A stretch of 61,277 nucleotides of DNA from Pricia antarctica (GCA_011050085.1 DRGL01000050.1:1-61277), one strand, 5' to 3'. Shown: positions 16,867 through 26,564, numbered from the stretch's first letter. Notes: a model not told the origin generated them from the sequence alone. Program-made: numbers and translations.

Positions 16867-18192
16867 ATGAAACACTATTCGAAAAAATCGATAAAAACGG
16901 CCACCTATTTTCTTTGGGCCTTTGGTCTGCTGTTCCTCATAGCATGCGGAGGGGACAAAAAAAACGGTGCTACGCCCGAAAGCGCCCTCGATCTCGGTCC
17001 CGATAATGCGGGCCTTACCCTTCCCGACGGCTTCGGGGCATTGAAGGTCGCCGATTCCTTGGGCAAGCCACGGCATATTGCGGTTAACGCCCAAGGCGGT
17101 ATCTATGTCAAACTGGAAAAGTCCGGTGAAGGAAAGGGCATCTTGTATTTGGAGGATGACGATGGCAATGGATCTGCAGAGGTAAAAATGGGCTTTGGCG
17201 ATTATGGCGGTACCGGTATCCTCCTTGACAAAGGCGGCCTCTACGCCTCATCGAATAGCGAAGTGTTCCGTTATAAGGTCGATGCCGATGGAAAAGTGGT
17301 CGATCCCGCCTCGGTGGATACACTGATTACCGGTCTGATAGACCGAAGGCAGCACAATTCAAAATCGATCGCACTGGACGATAGCGGCAATATCTACGTC
17401 AATATCGGTGCCTATTCCAACTCCTGTCAAAAAGAGGACCGTACGCTCGGATCGATGGGCATGAGACCCTGCCCGATCTTGGATTCCGCCGGGGGCATCT
17501 GGCAGTTTAGAACGGATAGGACGAAGCAGTCCTACGGGGACGGAAAACGATTTGCAACGGGATTACGGAACGTGGTCGGACTCGACTGGAACGAACGGGA
17601 CGATCATCTGTTCGTGATGCAGCACGGGCGCGATCAGTTGAATACGCTCTTCCCAGATCTTTATGATGCCGAGACCTCGGCGGACCTTCCGGCGGAAACC
17701 ATGTACCGCCTTGAAGAGGGGAGCGATGCCGGTTGGCCCTACATCTATTACGACCAAAATCAGGACAAAAAGATCCTGGCACCCGAGTACGGTGGCGATG
17801 GCAAAAAAACGGGTCCGGGGGATATCCAGGATCCCATAGTCGCCTTTCCCGGGCATTTGGCGCCCAATGCCCTGTTGTTCTATACCGGCGACATGTTTCC
17901 CGAAAAATACAGGAACGGCGCCTTCGTCGCGTTCCATGGTAGCTGGAACCGGGCCCCCGAAGAACAGGAAGGGTATAACGTCGCTTTCGTTCCCTTCGAG
18001 AACGGAAGGCCCAGTGGCGATTATGAGATATTCGCCGACGGGTTCGCCGGAACCGATCCCATAATGTCCCCCGATGCGGCAAAACACCGGCCTACAGGTT
18101 TGGCCCAGGGCCCTGATGGATCGCTCTATGTTTCCGATGACCAGGGCGGAACGCTGTTCAGGATCGTTTATACCGATAACGCGGACCAATGA
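16867..18192 (+). CDS. PQQ-dependent sugar (glucose/sorbosone) dehydrogenase-like lipoprotein
   Basis: 441 residues. A lipoprotein signal ends at Cys27 (LLFLIAC), so the protein is tethered in the periplasm or at the cell surface. The rest is a beta-propeller of the GSDH type: NARHIAVNAQGGIYV-like blades, FATGLRNVVGLDW, VMQHGRDQLNTLFPDLYD, GSDAGWPYIYYDQNQ and FHGSWNRAPEEQEGYNV. These enzymes oxidise sugars with PQQ and pass electrons to a cytochrome. The cytochrome c gene overlaps its stop by 4 bp, a natural redox partner. Confidence 0.88.
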   Translation: MKHYSKKSIKTATYFLWAFGLLFLIACGGDKKNGATPESALDLGPDNAGLTLPDGFGALKVADSLGKPRHIAVNAQGGIYVKLEKSGEGKGILYLEDDDGNGSAEVKMGFGDYGGTGILLDKGGLYASSNSEVFRYKVDADGKVVDPASVDTLITGLIDRRQHNSKSIALDDSGNIYVNIGAYSNSCQKEDRTLGSMGMRPCPILDSAGGIWQFRTDRTKQSYGDGKRFATGLRNVVGLDWNERDDHLFVMQHGRDQLNTLFPDLYDAETSADLPAETMYRLEEGSDAGWPYIYYDQNQDKKILAPEYGGDGKKTGPGDIQDPIVAFPGHLAPNALLFYTGDMFPEKYRNGAFVAFHGSWNRAPEEQEGYNVAFVPFENGRPSGDYEIFADGFAGTDPIMSPDAAKHRPTGLAQGPDGSLYVSDDQGGTLFRIVYTDNADQ

Positions 18193-18695
18193 TCTTCGAA
18201 CGGAATTTTAGGACGGCCCAGATCGCTCCCCTGTTCATTTTCCTTATCGGATCGATCAACGGCTGCGGCGAGAACAAAAAAGAAAATGCCGCCGATACGA
18301 AACCTCCTTCAGGGCAAGAGGGCGAGGTGCCGTCCCCGGTCGAAAGTGCCGATGTCCCGGAATATATGGCCGAAGGGCAAAAGATCTATGCCCAATATTG
18401 CCTTTCCTGCCATCAGGTCAACGGTACCGGAGTATCCAGGCTCAATCCCCCATTGAAGGACACGGATTATGTTTTGGGCGACAAAAACAGGTTGTTGGGT
18501 ATTCTTGTCAATGGGTCCAATGTAGGCCTGGATATCCGAGGTGAAACCTATTCCAATGCCATGCCCTCCTTCAAGCAACTGGACGATAATGAACTGGCCA
18601 ATGTAGCTTCCTATATCCGGAACAGTTTTGGCAATTCCGCGGCACCGATCACCGTTGGGGAGGTTTCTACTTTCCGAACAGGGAACGGAAAATAA
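18189..18695 (+). CDS. Class I c-type cytochrome lipoprotein
   Basis: 168 residues with a lipoprotein-like leader ending at Cys26 and a low-complexity linker (residues ~30-55). One haem c site, CLSCH, lies at residues ~71-75, and a Met axial-ligand candidate sits in YSNAMPSFKQLDDNELANV near residue 122. The start overlaps the dehydrogenase stop (ATGA), which implies coupled translation. It probably accepts electrons from the sugar dehydrogenase. Confidence 0.92.
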   Translation: MIFERNFRTAQIAPLFIFLIGSINGCGENKKENAADTKPPSGQEGEVPSPVESADVPEYMAEGQKIYAQYCLSCHQVNGTGVSRLNPPLKDTDYVLGDKNRLLGILVNGSNVGLDIRGETYSNAMPSFKQLDDNELANVASYIRNSFGNSAAPITVGEVSTFRTGNGK

Positions 18696-18729
18696 AATAA
18701 ACGTCAACCGTATTTTATCGACCATTTAA

Positions 18730-18767
18730 GGGGTATGAAGCCCTTCTGTGCGAAACCGTACGCTAAG
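18730..18767 (+). repeat. Tn3-type 38-bp terminal inverted repeat, copy B
   Basis: Starts ggggtatgaagccc and ends gtacgctaag, 38 bp. Its inner end faces right, towards the tnpA relic and copy D at 21032-21069, with which it forms an inverted pair. Confidence 0.75.
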
Positions 18768-18876
18768 GCGTCCAAATCCCCTATATATAGTCCAAGCACA
18801 CTGTTGATAATCCACACAATTGACCGAACATCCTGCAATAAATAACCATTATCTATATGAACCCAACATTTTTTGG

Positions 18877-18914
18877 GCCATTACTGACACAGCCTTGCGA
18901 AAACGTACGCTAAG
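18877..18914 (+). repeat. Degenerate Tn3-type terminal repeat, copy C
   Basis: The inner half (ttgcgaaaacgtacgctaag) is intact while the outer half has drifted. It abuts the 3' end of the tnpA relic, exactly where a tnpA-proximal terminal repeat should be. Confidence 0.6.
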
Positions 18915-18924
18915 GAATCCTAAT

Positions 18925-19065
18925 TTAACGTTTTTCTAGAATCTGTAGCGGACGCAGATTCCGTTGCGTGAATTTTTCTTCGATCTCGAAGGAATGTCCC
19001 AATATGTTTATGTGCTTAAATGCCGATGGGGACAATCTTTCCAGATCCTCGTCCTTTATCCCGAT
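18925..19065 (-). pseudogene. C-terminal fragment of a Tn3-family transposase
   Basis: The minus strand reads GIKDEDLERLSPSAFKHIN followed by ILGHSFEIEEKFTQRNLRPLQ. This matches the closing motif of Tn3 transposases (LSPxxWxHINxxGxY ... RPLR) and the end of the intact TnpA at 46608 (ISPVAWQHINFYGRF). The upstream part is not recognisable. Only ~45 codons remain. Confidence 0.7.
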
Positions 19066-19150
19066 AGGTGCTTTTCGTAGGTGGCTTGATGCCGAAAATT
19101 GGACAAAATGTCCCGTTCGAACTGGATTTGAAAGTTCAAATAAGCGTGGG

Positions 19151-20857
19151 TGGCCGTTGCAGAAGGGGTCTATGCTCAAGAAATGGAGACTGATTAGGCT
19201 GTTTACAGAGCCCTTAGGAGAACCGGTCTTGGTCGGATTTGCCGGTAATGGGTTGTCAGGTAGCCTTGGAATGCCTCCATTATGGTCTTTAAAATGCGAA
19301 TAGAGGGTTTCCCTCCCGCTTTCTTGAGGTACTTTTTAAGGTTGAAGGCGATCCCTGCCATGAGCATGACCTTGTGCGCACCGGCCTTGCCCAGTACGCC
19401 TATTTTCCGTAGGCCGTAGAACTGTGTCAGGCTGCCGAACACGGGCTCCACCGTACTTTGCCTCAGCTTTTTCATCCGTTTCCCCCTTTCGCTATGCTGC
19501 CGGGCGTAGGCTCTCAAGTATTGTTCGTCATAGATCGTTTTGGTGATTTTTTTGCATTTTCTATTTGGTGCACAGCTGGATTTCATGGGGCAGGCCTTTC
19601 AGTCCCTTGGTGCCGCCCAATAGTTTTTAAAAGCGCTACCGTCCTTGTTGGTGCTGAATCCCTTGAAGGGCAGGGGCCTGCCCATCGGGCAACTGTATTC
19701 GTCCTTTTCCCTGTTGTATGGGAAACCTTCTATCCTGGGTTTATATTTCCCGAAAACGGGTATCCACCCGGTGACCTTCCTTCTTTCGAGAAAATCGTAG
19801 TTGGAGCCGTTGGAATACCCCGCGTCCGCCAGGATATCCGTCATTATGAGCTCGTTCTTCCCTAAACGTTCCTGCACTTTTTGGCCGATATCGGTCAGGT
19901 ACTGGCTGTCCCTGCCGTCGGCAAAGTCGGCCTGGATATGGGAGATGACCCCTTCCGCGGTATCCACCGCCATACTGCAATGGTAGTCCCGCTTTCTCGC
20001 CTTGCCCGGCTTTACCGATATACGGGCACCAGCCTGCCGGCAGGCAGGTCCGGATCACGGGGGCTGTAGTGCGTCTTGTTGCTGAGCAGGCGTGCCTTCT
20101 TTTGGGACGCGCCGGCAGGGCGTACCGGACTGTCCGTTAAATTGCGGTGGTGTTTCTCCACGCGCTTAAGCTCATGTTCGGGAGCGGAGATCTGTACGTG
20201 GGATATGGTTCCCCTGTGCTTTCTGGTAGTTTCCCGATTTTCTTCCGAAACTTTTTTCATGTGGCTCTCCATCATGGTGGCCGGCATTTTCGGCACTACG
20301 CTTTCCATGGACGCGTTCGCCCTTATCGGGGCCGAGTCCATTGCATGGGTATGACCGGATACCATCCCTCTGTCGACGAACAGGGCGAATACCTTGTCGA
20401 ACAAGGCCGTAAAAAGGGATTCCGGGTAGAGTTGCCTCGTCCTGCTTATCGTCGAGTGCCATGGCAGCTCCTCGTCCAGGTCATAGCCAAGGAAGTAGAG
20501 TACCTCCATCCGCATGCTGCAGTGTTCCACCAGTTTCCGGTCGGAGGTAATGCCTGCCTGCCGGCAGGCAGGTTCTCGAGGTATCCCGTGATCAACAGCT
20601 TGAAAAAAGACCACGGGGTCGATCGAGGGGTTTCCCGTCCTGCCATAAAGCTCTTTTGTATCCTTATAAAGAAAGCTTAGGTCGAGCGTTTCACGGAGCC
20701 TTCCATAGAGATTTTCCTTCGGGACCCGGTCCGACAACCCGAAGCTGAGGAACAATTTTTCGGTATAGTTCTTTTTGCCTTGCATACCTTGAATTTACGG
20801 ATTTCCGCTCATTGGTAAAAGCAAAAAATGATGTTTATCAGAGTTGTGCAACAACCA
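19151..20857 (-). mobile_element. IS1182-family insertion sequence (defective)
   Basis: 1707 bp with imperfect terminal repeats (tggccgttgcagaa at the left; the complement of the right end is tggttgttgcacaa) and a 6-bp target duplication cgtggg at 19145-19150 and 20858-20863. It landed inside the subterminal repeat next to Tn3 repeat D: joining the flanks restores the sequence seen at 30510-30536. Its transposase gene is broken. Confidence 0.85.
19203..20785 (-). pseudogene. IS1182-family transposase, broken by palindrome insertions and a nonsense codon
   Basis: N-terminal part 20785-20012 (LFLSFGLSDRVPKENLYGRL; HSTISRTRQLYPE; MVSGHTHAMDSAPIRANAS). Middle part ends at 19599 (YHCSMAVDTAEGVISHIQAD; DAGYSNGSNYDFLE; KYKPRIEGFPYNREKDEY). 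C-terminal part 19586-19203 (TVEPVFGSLTQFYGLRKIG). Two copies of a short palindrome (cctgccggcagg core, near 20030-20047 and 20553-20575) disturb the frame. Codon 19601-19599 is TGA where a conserved Cys (RDCxxCPxKxxC) is expected; the middle and C-terminal parts are otherwise in the same frame. Confidence 0.85.
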
Positions 20858-21069
20858 CGTGGGTTTTTATTGCTTTTTAGATATTCCCAAATAATGGTAT
20901 TTAGAAGAAAATCGAATGGTATAGTTTAACGGAAGGGATGCTGCCACTAAAAGCATCTAACATCACCGGCTAATAGCATATCCCATCTTTAGATTAAAAA
21001 ATTTTTTTTCCGATTTTGTTACATTTCCATCCTTAGCGTACGTTTTCGCACAGAAAGGCTTTATACCCC
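20858..21069 (-). repeat. Tn3-type terminal repeat D with its subterminal sequence
   Basis: The 38-bp repeat (minus strand, ggggtataaag ... gtacgctaag) occupies 21032-21069. The inner ~170 bp match 30331-30536 next to repeat E in several blocks (ctaaagatggg, ccggtg, tcgattttc, aataaaaacccac). Confidence 0.75.
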
Positions 21070-21135
21070 GTATATGGACGAAACGTGTACTTAATCGATA
21101 TCCGATCCGTTTTCGACGAAAAGCGATAGGCTGCT

Positions 21136-21166
21136 TTTGGCCCGAAATGTTATTGATCTATATTTG
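21136..21166 (+). promoter_or_regulatory. Bacteroidota-type promoter for the large T9SS cargo gene
   Basis: TTTG at 21136-21139, a 19-nt spacer and TATATTTG at 21159-21166, fitting TTTG-N19-TANNTTTG. Transcription would start near 21173, downstream of an in-frame codon at 21147, which supports the later ATG at 21210. Confidence 0.65.
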
Positions 21167-21209
21167 TGAACCGGGACGCTTCCCTTTGAACACTAGGAAA
21201 TTAAGAACT

Positions 21210-24200
21210 ATGAAAATGGAGAACATATATTCCAACACCGCTAGTACCCTATTTTTATCTTTCCTTTTTTTGTTGTCCGGAGTCTTTTTGGCCAAGGCCC
21301 AATTGCCCGATGATTTTGTCAAGGTCGACTTGGTCACGGGGCTGGAAAATGCCACTAGCTTTAAGTTTTTGCCCGACGGTCGCATTCTCATGTTGGATCG
21401 TTACGGTGAAGTCCTGATGTACAAACCCGATTCACAGGTCACGGTATCGGCGGGGCAGCTTCCCGTCTTTCACGAGCTTGAGGACGGACTTGTGGGCATA
21501 GCGGTCGATCCGGACTTCGAGAACAATAACAAGATATATCTGCATTATTCGCCCATCGACTTCGTGGGCAACCGGGTCTCAAGGTTCAGCCTGGTCGGTG
21601 ACAACATCGATTTCAGTTCGGAAGAAACATTGTTGCAATGGGAGACCAGCCGTACGGCATTGTACCATTCCGGAGGCGACATGGGTTTCGATTCCCAGGG
21701 CAACCTATACATAGCTACCGGGGACAACAACACCTATCCCAATCTCTACTCGCCTTTGGACGAGAACGATCCGGACCGAAGCTCGGAAAAGTCCTCCTCG
21801 AACACCGATGACCTTAGGGGAAAGATCCTGCGTATCAAACCCGGCCCGGGGGAGACCTATTCCATACCTCCCGGCAACCTGTTCCAAAACCCTGCCCAAG
21901 GCCGTCCCGAAATCTATGTAATGGGGGCAAGGAACCCCTACCGTATCTACGTTGACGACCAAAACAGCGACTGGCTCTTTTGGGCCGAGGTGGGCCCCGA
22001 TGCGAACGCCCCTTCCGATATGGGTCCAGAAGGCCTTGACGAGATCAATCTCACCAAGGCCCCCGGCAACTATGGCTGGCCCTATTTTTCGGGTGTGGAC
22101 AACGACCCCTACCTGATTACCTATGCCGATGATCCGTACTATAACGATCCCAACGCCCCGGTAAACATTTCGACCTGGAATACGGGAACCACCGACCTGC
22201 CGCCGGCACAGCCCGCCTGGCTTGAAAAATTCCACAAATGCTACCTGGCGGGATTTCGGTACAGTTACGACCCCGAACTGCCCGACGCCCAACGGCTCCC
22301 CGAGGAATTCGACGATATGTTCTTCTATTACGACTTCAATACCAGCCAGATATGGGCGGTCGAGATGGATGCCGAGGGGAATATCCTGTCCGAGGAGCAA
22401 TTGGTCAAATCGGTCTTTCCGGGCAGCGGGGGCAATGGCGATGGATATATGGATATGGAACTCGGGCCCGACGGGAAGATGTACATTTTGGCCTACGGGG
22501 CCGGTTGCTGTCCCGATAACGTAGGTACCGGTAGACTGATCCGGGTCGACTATACGGGCATTACCACGAATTCGCCCCCGAACGTGGTGCTGGAGGCCGA
22601 TGTGACCAACGGCCCCTTGCCGTTGACCGTCAACTTTAAGGGGGACGGTACCACCGACCCGAACGGGGATTCGCCACTGGGCTATGCTTGGGACTTCGAG
22701 GTCGACGGGGAGGTCGATGCCACGCAGGCCAATGTTTCGTATACCTATACCGAGCCCGGTACCTATACGGCGCAGCTCAAGGTCGATGACGGCCAGGGTG
22801 GCGTGGGGGCGAGGACCGTGGTCATCTACGCCGGTAACTCAACGGCCGGGTTCGATTTTTCCTATCCGCCCGATGGGGGAATTTTCGGTTGGAACGACGA
22901 TTTCGACCTGAGCCTCGATGTCAACGATCCCGACGACGGGGCCATACCCTGTTCGGAGGTCGATGTGGTCCCTTCCTTGGGACATTTGAACCATTTTCAC
23001 GACGGTCTCACCACCGACGCATGCCCCAATACCCTCACGATCGACGACACCGACCATGACATCTACGGGGAGCAGGACATATTCTATGTGCTCGGGGCGA
23101 GCTACACCGATGCGGGCGGACTGACCTCCAGGGACCAGATACGCCTGCACCCCAAACGCAAGGAGGCGGAGTTCTTCGATACCCAAAGCGGTACCGAGAT
23201 CATCGACAATACTAGCACCTTAGGTGGCGGAAGCCTGGCCCTCCGGGTCGACAACGGCGGTCACATCTCATTTTCCGGCCGTAACCTTTTGAACATGGAC
23301 GCGGTAAAATATCTGGTCGCCTCGGACAATGCGGGGGGCAGCATCGAATTCAGGGCGGGCAGTCCCACGGGCCCGCTGGTCGCGACCACGACGGTTCCCG
23401 TTACCGGCGATAACGATGAATGGGTGGAGGTGCAGAGCCCGATTACCGATCCCGGGGGCAAGAACGACCTGTTCTTCGTTTTCAGGAGCGGTTCGGCCCA
23501 ACAGGATATTTTCCGCCTGAACTATGTGGAATTTCTGGGCAATGGCGTATCCATCGATAATTCGGCCCCGGAGGTAAGTTCCGTCAAGTTGAACGGCAAT
23601 TCCGAGATACGCGTTCTTTTCTCGGAATATGTCGATCAAAGCACGGCCGAGACAGTGGCGAACTATACTATAGACAACGGCGTTACGGTATCCTCCGCGA
23701 CACTGCGGCCCGACGGCCGGACCGTGGTGCTGACCACATCGGCCATGTCCGCAGGTACCGAATATTCCATGACCATCGGCAATGTCGAGAACATCAGTGG
23801 GCTTGCGATCGTAAGCGACACCTACGGATTTTCGGTCTTCGAGGAAATCCGTATCAATGCCGGCGGGGGCGAGGTTACGCTCGACGGCTCTGTTTTCAGC
23901 CCGGACCGATTCAATGTAGGGGGCGCGGTATACTCCGAGAACGTACCGATCGAGGGCACGACGGACGATGAACTGTACCAAACGGAGCGCTATGCCACCG
24001 GCACCGGAGGGTTCGGCTACGAAATCCCCGTAGGTGTATCCGGGGAATACGATATCCGTCTTCATTTTGCCGAGATTTTCTTCGGCGTCGAGGGCGGTCA
24101 GGAAGGGGGTGCCGGTTCAAGGGTCTTCAACGTGGTCGTCGAGGGCGAACAGGTGCTTACCGATTTCGATATCCTGGCCGAGACCGGACCGGCGACCGTG

Positions 24201-26564
24201 CTGACAAAGGAATTCGACAATATTTCCGTTACCGACGGTTTTGCCAGTATTCTCCTTAATGGCAATGTACAGAGCCCGAAAATATCCGGTATCGAAATTC
24301 TCTCGCCCGACACCTTCGAGGGCGGGCCACCGGCCGATAGCGACATCACGATTACCTCGCCCTCCAACGGATGGGACGTCAACCAGCCCTTTGAGGTGGC
24401 CTTCAGGGTCGAGAACTGGACGGTCAAGGAAGGCGATTCCCATTTGCACTATTACGTAGATGGTATTTTGGTGGACAGATATTACGATTACGAGCCGATT
24501 CCCATTGACGGCTATAGTATGGGCGAACATACCGTTCGGGTCGAGCTTTTCAACGCCGACCATACCGGCACGGGAATTTTCGACGAGGTGACCGTGAACA
24601 TTACGGGGGAAATCAGCTGTAACGAGAACGCGTTCCCCGATTCATGGGCGGTACACCAACTGGAGGCGAACCCCTATGCCTCGGTCTACACCTTTGCCGA
24701 TTTCGATCTGGACGGCGATGGCCTGAAGGATATCGTTACCGGGGGATGGTGGTACAAAAATCCGGGTACCGCCTCGGGAAACTGGGCCAGGAACACCATC
24801 GGAGACGGTTTCGGAAACGTTGCCCACGTCTACGACTTTGACGGCGATGGCGACAACGACCTTTTGGGCACCACGGGAACCTACACCAATGCCATCTTGG
24901 TCTGGGCACGTAACGACGGAGCGGGCAACTTCGAGGTGTTCGACAATATTCCAGCCGGGGATACCGATTATTCCGAACCCTTTTTGGCCGGTCTGGCCGG
25001 TGGGGTCTTCGATGTCGGCGGACCCTATCGGATGGCCATCAACTGGAACGGTGCCGAACAGACCGGCTCGCCCGTGCAGATGCTGACGCCCCCCGCCGAT
25101 CTGGACAATATTGCGACGGAGACCTGGAGCCTCGTCGATATCAGCAACGACTCGTCCGGGGAGGATATCCAGGCCGGCGACATCGACCGGGACGGTGACC
25201 TCGACCTGTTTCAGGGCATCAACTGGCTGCGAAACAATGGCAACAACGACTTTGAGACCTTCGGTACCGGCATTACCTATGCCAGTACGCCCGACAGGGC
25301 CCAGTTGGCGGATTTTGACCGCGACGGCGACCTTGATGCAGTGGTCGGACAGTTGAGCCTCGGCGGTACGGGCAACAATACCGAATTCGCATGGTTCGCC
25401 GCTCCCGCCGACCCGACCCAGCCCTGGATCCGGAACGTACTGGACACCGATATCAACGGAAGCCTTAGTGTCTTTGCGGTCGACATCGATTTCGACGGTG
25501 ACAAGGACATCGTAGTAGGGGAGTGGCGCGGTGAGCAACGCCTCATCGCCTTTGAAAACGACCTCTGCGGTTCGGGCGGGTTCGAACTGCGCGTCATAGA
25601 TGACGGCAGCCTTGGACTCGAACATCACGACGGTACCAGGGTTACCGATATCGATAACGACGGCGACCTCGACGTCATATCGAACGGATGGCTCAACGAC
25701 CGCATCCCCAGAATATATGAAAATACGACGGTGCCAGTTGAAAATGAGGGGCCTATCGTCGATGCCGGCGAGGACCGGACGGTCGATATAGGTGCCCCTT
25801 TCATCTTGACCGGTACGGCCAACGACCCCGATGGCGGCGATATCGAGTCCTTTCTATGGACCCTACAGAGCGGGCCCGGGGGAGACGCCGCGACCCTGAC
25901 AGGTGCCGATACCCCGGAACTCACGGTGAACAACACCGTTCCGGGCCTCTATGTCTTTCGTTTGAGCGCTACCGACGACGAGGGGGACACTGGCTTCGAC
26001 GAGGCAAGGGTATCTGTATTGCCGGAAAGTGGCATCTTGGCCGTTGCGGAGGCGGCACCGACCGAGGGCGATGCCCCTCTGGAGGTATCCTTTACCGGTA
26101 GCAACTCCGTAGGGACCATCACAGGTTATCTGTGGAACTTTATGGACGGCAATACTTCGACCGAGGCCGATCCGACCAATACCTTTTTGGCGGAAGGCAC
26201 CTACGAGGTGGAGCTCACGGTGACCGGCCCCGGTGGCATGACCGATACCACCTCGATAACAATAGTGGTAGGCGAAACCGTGGACGGGGACATGATGGGC
26301 GTTTTCTTGGAACAAAATCCACCGAAGGACGGTATCGCTCGAATAAGGGTGATGAACCAACCGGAGAATTTTAAAGTGCTGGGCATCAAGATACACGACA
26401 TCCAGGGACGATTGTTGAACAGCTACGGACCGGAGGATATCAACATCGAAGGTTCGGCCACTTATCAGGTTCCGGTGCACATACTCAAAGCGGGACTCTA
26501 CTTTTTCGAGATTTCGATGAATCAGGGAGAATCGATGACCCTTAAAATGATTGTTAACAATTAA
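21210..26564 (+). CDS. Secreted multidomain sugar-dehydrogenase-like protein with PKD, malectin, FG-GAP and T9SS domains
   Basis: 1784 residues from the ATG at 21210. In order: signal peptide ending VFLAKA (~32); GSDH-type beta-propeller (~35-447, e.g. GARNPYRIYVDDQNSDW, GNYGWPYFSG); PKD (~455-540); CBM6-like module (~655-780); Ig-like domain (~782-877); malectin domain (~880-1030, INAGGGEV, YDIRLHFAEIFFG); FG-GAP/VCBS repeats with DxDxDGDxD loops (~1150-1500); two PKD domains (~1510-1690); and a type A T9SS sorting domain (~1693-1784, ending LKMIVNN). It would be exported by type IX secretion and act on or bind extracellular carbohydrate. The dehydrogenase part is a distant paralogue of 16867-18192. 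The gene is GC-rich compared with the window. Confidence 0.9.
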   Translation: MKMENIYSNTASTLFLSFLFLLSGVFLAKAQLPDDFVKVDLVTGLENATSFKFLPDGRILMLDRYGEVLMYKPDSQVTVSAGQLPVFHELEDGLVGIAVDPDFENNNKIYLHYSPIDFVGNRVSRFSLVGDNIDFSSEETLLQWETSRTALYHSGGDMGFDSQGNLYIATGDNNTYPNLYSPLDENDPDRSSEKSSSNTDDLRGKILRIKPGPGETYSIPPGNLFQNPAQGRPEIYVMGARNPYRIYVDDQNSDWLFWAEVGPDANAPSDMGPEGLDEINLTKAPGNYGWPYFSGVDNDPYLITYADDPYYNDPNAPVNISTWNTGTTDLPPAQPAWLEKFHKCYLAGFRYSYDPELPDAQRLPEEFDDMFFYYDFNTSQIWAVEMDAEGNILSEEQLVKSVFPGSGGNGDGYMDMELGPDGKMYILAYGAGCCPDNVGTGRLIRVDYTGITTNSPPNVVLEADVTNGPLPLTVNFKGDGTTDPNGDSPLGYAWDFEVDGEVDATQANVSYTYTEPGTYTAQLKVDDGQGGVGARTVVIYAGNSTAGFDFSYPPDGGIFGWNDDFDLSLDVNDPDDGAIPCSEVDVVPSLGHLNHFHDGLTTDACPNTLTIDDTDHDIYGEQDIFYVLGASYTDAGGLTSRDQIRLHPKRKEAEFFDTQSGTEIIDNTSTLGGGSLALRVDNGGHISFSGRNLLNMDAVKYLVASDNAGGSIEFRAGSPTGPLVATTTVPVTGDNDEWVEVQSPITDPGGKNDLFFVFRSGSAQQDIFRLNYVEFLGNGVSIDNSAPEVSSVKLNGNSEIRVLFSEYVDQSTAETVANYTIDNGVTVSSATLRPDGRTVVLTTSAMSAGTEYSMTIGNVENISGLAIVSDTYGFSVFEEIRINAGGGEVTLDGSVFSPDRFNVGGAVYSENVPIEGTTDDELYQTERYATGTGGFGYEIPVGVSGEYDIRLHFAEIFFGVEGGQEGGAGSRVFNVVVEGEQVLTDFDILAETGPATVLTKEFDNISVTDGFASILLNGNVQSPKISGIEILSPDTFEGGPPADSDITITSPSNGWDVNQPFEVAFRVENWTVKEGDSHLHYYVDGILVDRYYDYEPIPIDGYSMGEHTVRVELFNADHTGTGIFDEVTVNITGEISCNENAFPDSWAVHQLEANPYASVYTFADFDLDGDGLKDIVTGGWWYKNPGTASGNWARNTIGDGFGNVAHVYDFDGDGDNDLLGTTGTYTNAILVWARNDGAGNFEVFDNIPAGDTDYSEPFLAGLAGGVFDVGGPYRMAINWNGAEQTGSPVQMLTPPADLDNIATETWSLVDISNDSSGEDIQAGDIDRDGDLDLFQGINWLRNNGNNDFETFGTGITYASTPDRAQLADFDRDGDLDAVVGQLSLGGTGNNTEFAWFAAPADPTQPWIRNVLDTDINGSLSVFAVDIDFDGDKDIVVGEWRGEQRLIAFENDLCGSGGFELRVIDDGSLGLEHHDGTRVTDIDNDGDLDVISNGWLNDRIPRIYENTTVPVENEGPIVDAGEDRTVDIGAPFILTGTANDPDGGDIESFLWTLQSGPGGDAATLTGADTPELTVNNTVPGLYVFRLSATDDEGDTGFDEARVSVLPESGILAVAEAAPTEGDAPLEVSFTGSNSVGTITGYLWNFMDGNTSTEADPTNTFLAEGTYEVELTVTGPGGMTDTTSITIVVGETVDGDMMGVFLEQNPPKDGIARIRVMNQPENFKVLGIKIHDIQGRLLNSYGPEDINIEGSATYQVPVHILKAGLYFFEISMNQGESMTLKMIVNN

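Larger units (their letters stand above)
18730..21069. mobile_element. Tn3-family remnant bounded by repeats B and D, entered by an IS1182-family element
   Basis: The 38-bp repeats B (18730-18767) and D (21032-21069) face each other. Between them lie a third, degenerate repeat (C, 18877-18914), a fragment of tnpA, a ~230-bp subterminal sequence shared with repeat E, and a complete IS1182-type insertion. Without the IS and its duplicated target the element is only ~630 bp, resembling a miniature Tn3 derivative. The outer 5-bp flanks (tttaa, gtata) do not match, so it is old or recombined. Confidence 0.65.

Noticed and set aside
16672-18767. Dehydrogenase-cytochrome block as a simple transposon bounded by ends A and B
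   Set aside because: The ends point outward from the block, not inward, and their 5-bp flanks (tggta, tttaa) differ.
21147-21209. Earlier start for the T9SS cargo gene
   Set aside because: It would precede the promoter at 21136-21166 and push the signal peptide to residue 30 or later.
23268-25628. Long minus-strand frames (e.g. 265 and 328 codons) opposite the large T9SS cargo gene
   Set aside because: They are shadows caused by high GC at third positions of the + strand gene, with no recognisable domains and a sense gene that is well supported.
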